Position numbers and translations under genes: made by a program. DNA of 63,579 nt from Acidovorax sp. sic0104 (GTDB lineage Bacteria; Pseudomonadota; Gammaproteobacteria; Burkholderiales; Burkholderiaceae_C), in assembly GCF_019219095.1 (NCBI RefSeq), contig NZ_JAHUWH010000022.1:1-63579 (forward strand). Direction: 5' to 3'. Of the stretch, positions 62,198-63,579 are shown piece by piece; the stretch's first letter is position 1; the number at the start of each line of letters is the position of its first letter. Under the pieces are notes generated by a model. That model made no database searches and was not told the DNA's origin. It worked only from the letters and a program-made list of their open reading frames with translations.

Positions 62198-63427
62198 ATG
62201 GTCCAATCTGTCCTTGGCAGCCTGATTCTGGGCTATCGCCCCCTGTGGAACCGGGCCCGCAAACTGGCCGGCATCCAGCTGTACGCGAACAACAACGACG
62301 CGTCGGTGGTGGTCGATGCGCCCCACCTGCTGCGCACGCTGCAGGAGCTGTGGTCCGCCAGCTCCCCTCCCATCCTTCTGTCACCCCAGAACCGCCAGCT
62401 GCTGTGCGACATGCTCGAGCACGCGCCCCGTGGCGCGCCCTGGATCGAGGTGCGTGGCGAATGGCTGGCCGACTCCGCCATCTTCACCCGCGTGAAGGCA
62501 GCGCACCAGCGCGGCCTGCGGCTGGTGTGGCGCGGAGAGCTGGGCAAGCTGCCCGAGCCCGAGGTGGCCCAGTGCTTCGACAACAGCCTCTTGAGCCTGC
62601 GGCCCGAAGACGCCGTGGCGGCCTTGAAACCCCCGGCTCCGGGGCGCCCGGGCGGCCCGGTTCCCCGTTCCGCCCCGCCGATCCTGGCCGGGCAGATGTA
62701 TGAAGGCATTGCCAGCCGCGCGCTCATGGAACGCTGCCTGGACGAGCACAACGCCATGGCGCTGGCCGGCTGGCCCGCCGAAGACGTGCTCTACAGCCTG
62801 CGCCATCACCCCCAGCAACCGTCGCACGCGGTGATCTTCAAGCTCATGAAGGCCATCGACGCCGAACAGTCGCTCGAGACCTTCGAGGCCATCATGGGCG
62901 AAGACCCGCTGCTGGCCTACCGCTTCATGGTCTACACCAACTCGGCCGCCCTGGGGCTGCGCACCGGCATCGACTCGCTGCGCCGGGGCCTGGTGATGAT
63001 GGGCTACGGATCCATCAAGCGCTGGCTGTCCGACCAGTTGCCGCACGCCAGCACCGACCCCAACATGAACCCGGTGCGGGAGGCCATGGTGATGCGCGCC
63101 GAGCTCACCGCCCATCTGCTCGATGCCGGCATCGAGAACGACCTGCGCCGCGAGATCTATCTGTGCGGCCTGGTGTCGCAACTGGATGACCTGCTCGGCG
63201 AGCCCCTGGGCACCATCCTGCGCCGCCTGCCCCTGTCCGAGCGCATCTACGACGCCACCGTGCTGCGCACCGGCCCGTATGCCGCCGGACTGCAGATGGC
63301 CTGCGCACTGGAGACAGACGACGCCAGCGCCATCCGGCAGCTGTGCGAGACCCACGAAATGGACCTCGAAGAAGTCAACCGCGCGTTGCTGCGGGTGCTG
63401 TCGGATCTCGAAGTGGAAAGGAAATAG
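62198..63427 (+). CDS. HDOD-domain signalling protein with degenerate EAL-like N-terminus
   Basis: A 409-residue protein of the YuxH type. The N-terminal 150 residues keep EAL-like landmarks (LGYRPLWNRARKLAGIQLYA) but lack the catalytic EAL/ExL and metal-binding residues, so c-di-GMP hydrolysis is unlikely. The C-terminal HDOD domain runs from about 195 to 400 (IFKLMKAIDAEQSLETFEAI, RFMVYTNSAALGLRTGIDSLRRGLVMMGYGSIKRW seen in part, and LCGLVSQLDDLLGEPL). It lies 68 bases after flgL on the same strand, so it may be co-transcribed with the flg genes. Confidence 0.82.
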   Translation: MVQSVLGSLILGYRPLWNRARKLAGIQLYANNNDASVVVDAPHLLRTLQELWSASSPPILLSPQNRQLLCDMLEHAPRGAPWIEVRGEWLADSAIFTRVKAAHQRGLRLVWRGELGKLPEPEVAQCFDNSLLSLRPEDAVAALKPPAPGRPGGPVPRSAPPILAGQMYEGIASRALMERCLDEHNAMALAGWPAEDVLYSLRHHPQQPSHAVIFKLMKAIDAEQSLETFEAIMGEDPLLAYRFMVYTNSAALGLRTGIDSLRRGLVMMGYGSIKRWLSDQLPHASTDPNMNPVREAMVMRAELTAHLLDAGIENDLRREIYLCGLVSQLDDLLGEPLGTILRRLPLSERIYDATVLRTGPYAAGLQMACALETDDASAIRQLCETHEMDLEEVNRALLRVLSDLEVERK

Positions 63428-63428
63428 G

Positions 63429-63535
63429 CTCCCCCTGAGCCGCTGCGCGTCTTCCCCCTGAGGGGGACGCCACCGGTGGCCCGGCAAAGCCGGATCCACG
63501 GTGGCACTGGCGCAAGGGCACGCCCGTATTTGCGG
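63429..63535 (+). repeat. family A intergenic repeat, copy 8
   Basis: CTCCCCCTGAGCCGCTGCGC, then CTTCCCCCTGAGGGGGACGC and GGTGGCCCGGC-AAA-GCCGGATCCACGG. It starts 2 bases after the HDOD gene's stop. Confidence 0.88.
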
Positions 63536-63579
63536 GCGGCGGGAAACGGAGCACCGGGCTTGGTGCGGGGTTGGCTTGC

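Noticed and set aside
22609..63535. CRISPR array as an explanation for the repeated hairpins
   Set aside because: The copies are kilobases apart, vary in length, follow stop codons, and have no regular spacers or cas genes.
1..63579. tRNA, rRNA or insertion-sequence genes
   Set aside because: I saw no tRNA-like cloverleaf, rRNA signature or transposase motif anywhere in the window; a tRNAscan-SE and ISfinder search would settle this.

Overview
The window is a high-GC chromosomal segment from a betaproteobacterium, most probably of the family Comamonadaceae (Acidovorax-like). This rests on the gene order of the flagellar and chemotaxis clusters, the protein sequences, and two dispersed intergenic repeat families of a type I associate with Comamonadaceae. 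Almost everything in it belongs to one function, flagellar motility: chemotaxis signalling, export apparatus, switch, hook-basal body, two flagellins, the stator, the flagellar sigma factor and its anti-sigma factor, and a flagellin-glycan island.

Layout. 1-385 holds no convincing gene. 386-2290 is an ABC-F ATPase. 2376-8872 (minus) is a chemotaxis operon read as cheZ-like gene, cheY, cheA, cheW, cheR, cheD, cheB. 9056-10806 (plus) is a sensor kinase with an N-terminal receiver domain plus a NarL-type regulator. 10840-22111 (minus) reads fliF-G-H-I-J-K, then fliL-M-N-O-P-Q-R; fliE (22289) diverges from fliF. 23014-26965 (minus) is flagellin 1 followed by fliD-fliS-fliT; a second flagellin of identical length faces away from it at 27286-28776. 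28911-38645 is the glycan island: a SPINDLY/OGT-type glycosyltransferase gene (plus) facing a nine-gene minus-strand operon (rfbF, rfbG, rfbC-like, C-methyltransferase, acetyltransferase, NAD-dependent reductase, two methyltransferase-family genes, PhyH oxygenase). 39103-42024 (plus) is motA-motB-cheY2-cheZ. 42275-48553 (plus) is flhB-flhA-flhF-(flhG position)-fliA. 48815-50496 (minus) is flgA-flgM-flgN. 50736-62129 (plus) is flgB-L, followed by an HDOD/degenerate-EAL gene.

How it works together. The Che proteins set CheY-P, which acts on FliM/FliN at the switch. FliF/G/M/N with FlhA/FlhB/FliO-R and FliH/I/J build the switch and export gate. FlgB-L build rod, rings and hook. FlgM holds FliA until it is exported, and candidate FliA (sigma-28) promoters are visible before both flagellins and before flgM. 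The glycan operon resembles, step for step, the noviose pathway of novobiocin producers but starts from a CDP-sugar. Next to the flagellins and an OGT-like enzyme, it suggests that flagellin carries a branched, methylated deoxysugar.

Most unusual points: the CDP-linked noviose-like glycan island; the inverted flagellin pair with back-to-back sigma-28 promoters; a protein at the flhG position that has lost its P-loop; a small CheZ-like protein that keeps the DxxxQ phosphatase signature and shares its last six residues with CheD; and eight copies of an intergenic hairpin repeat, each just after a stop codon and all in the direction of the upstream gene, four of them inside the flg operon. No flhDC genes and no chemoreceptor gene lie in this window.
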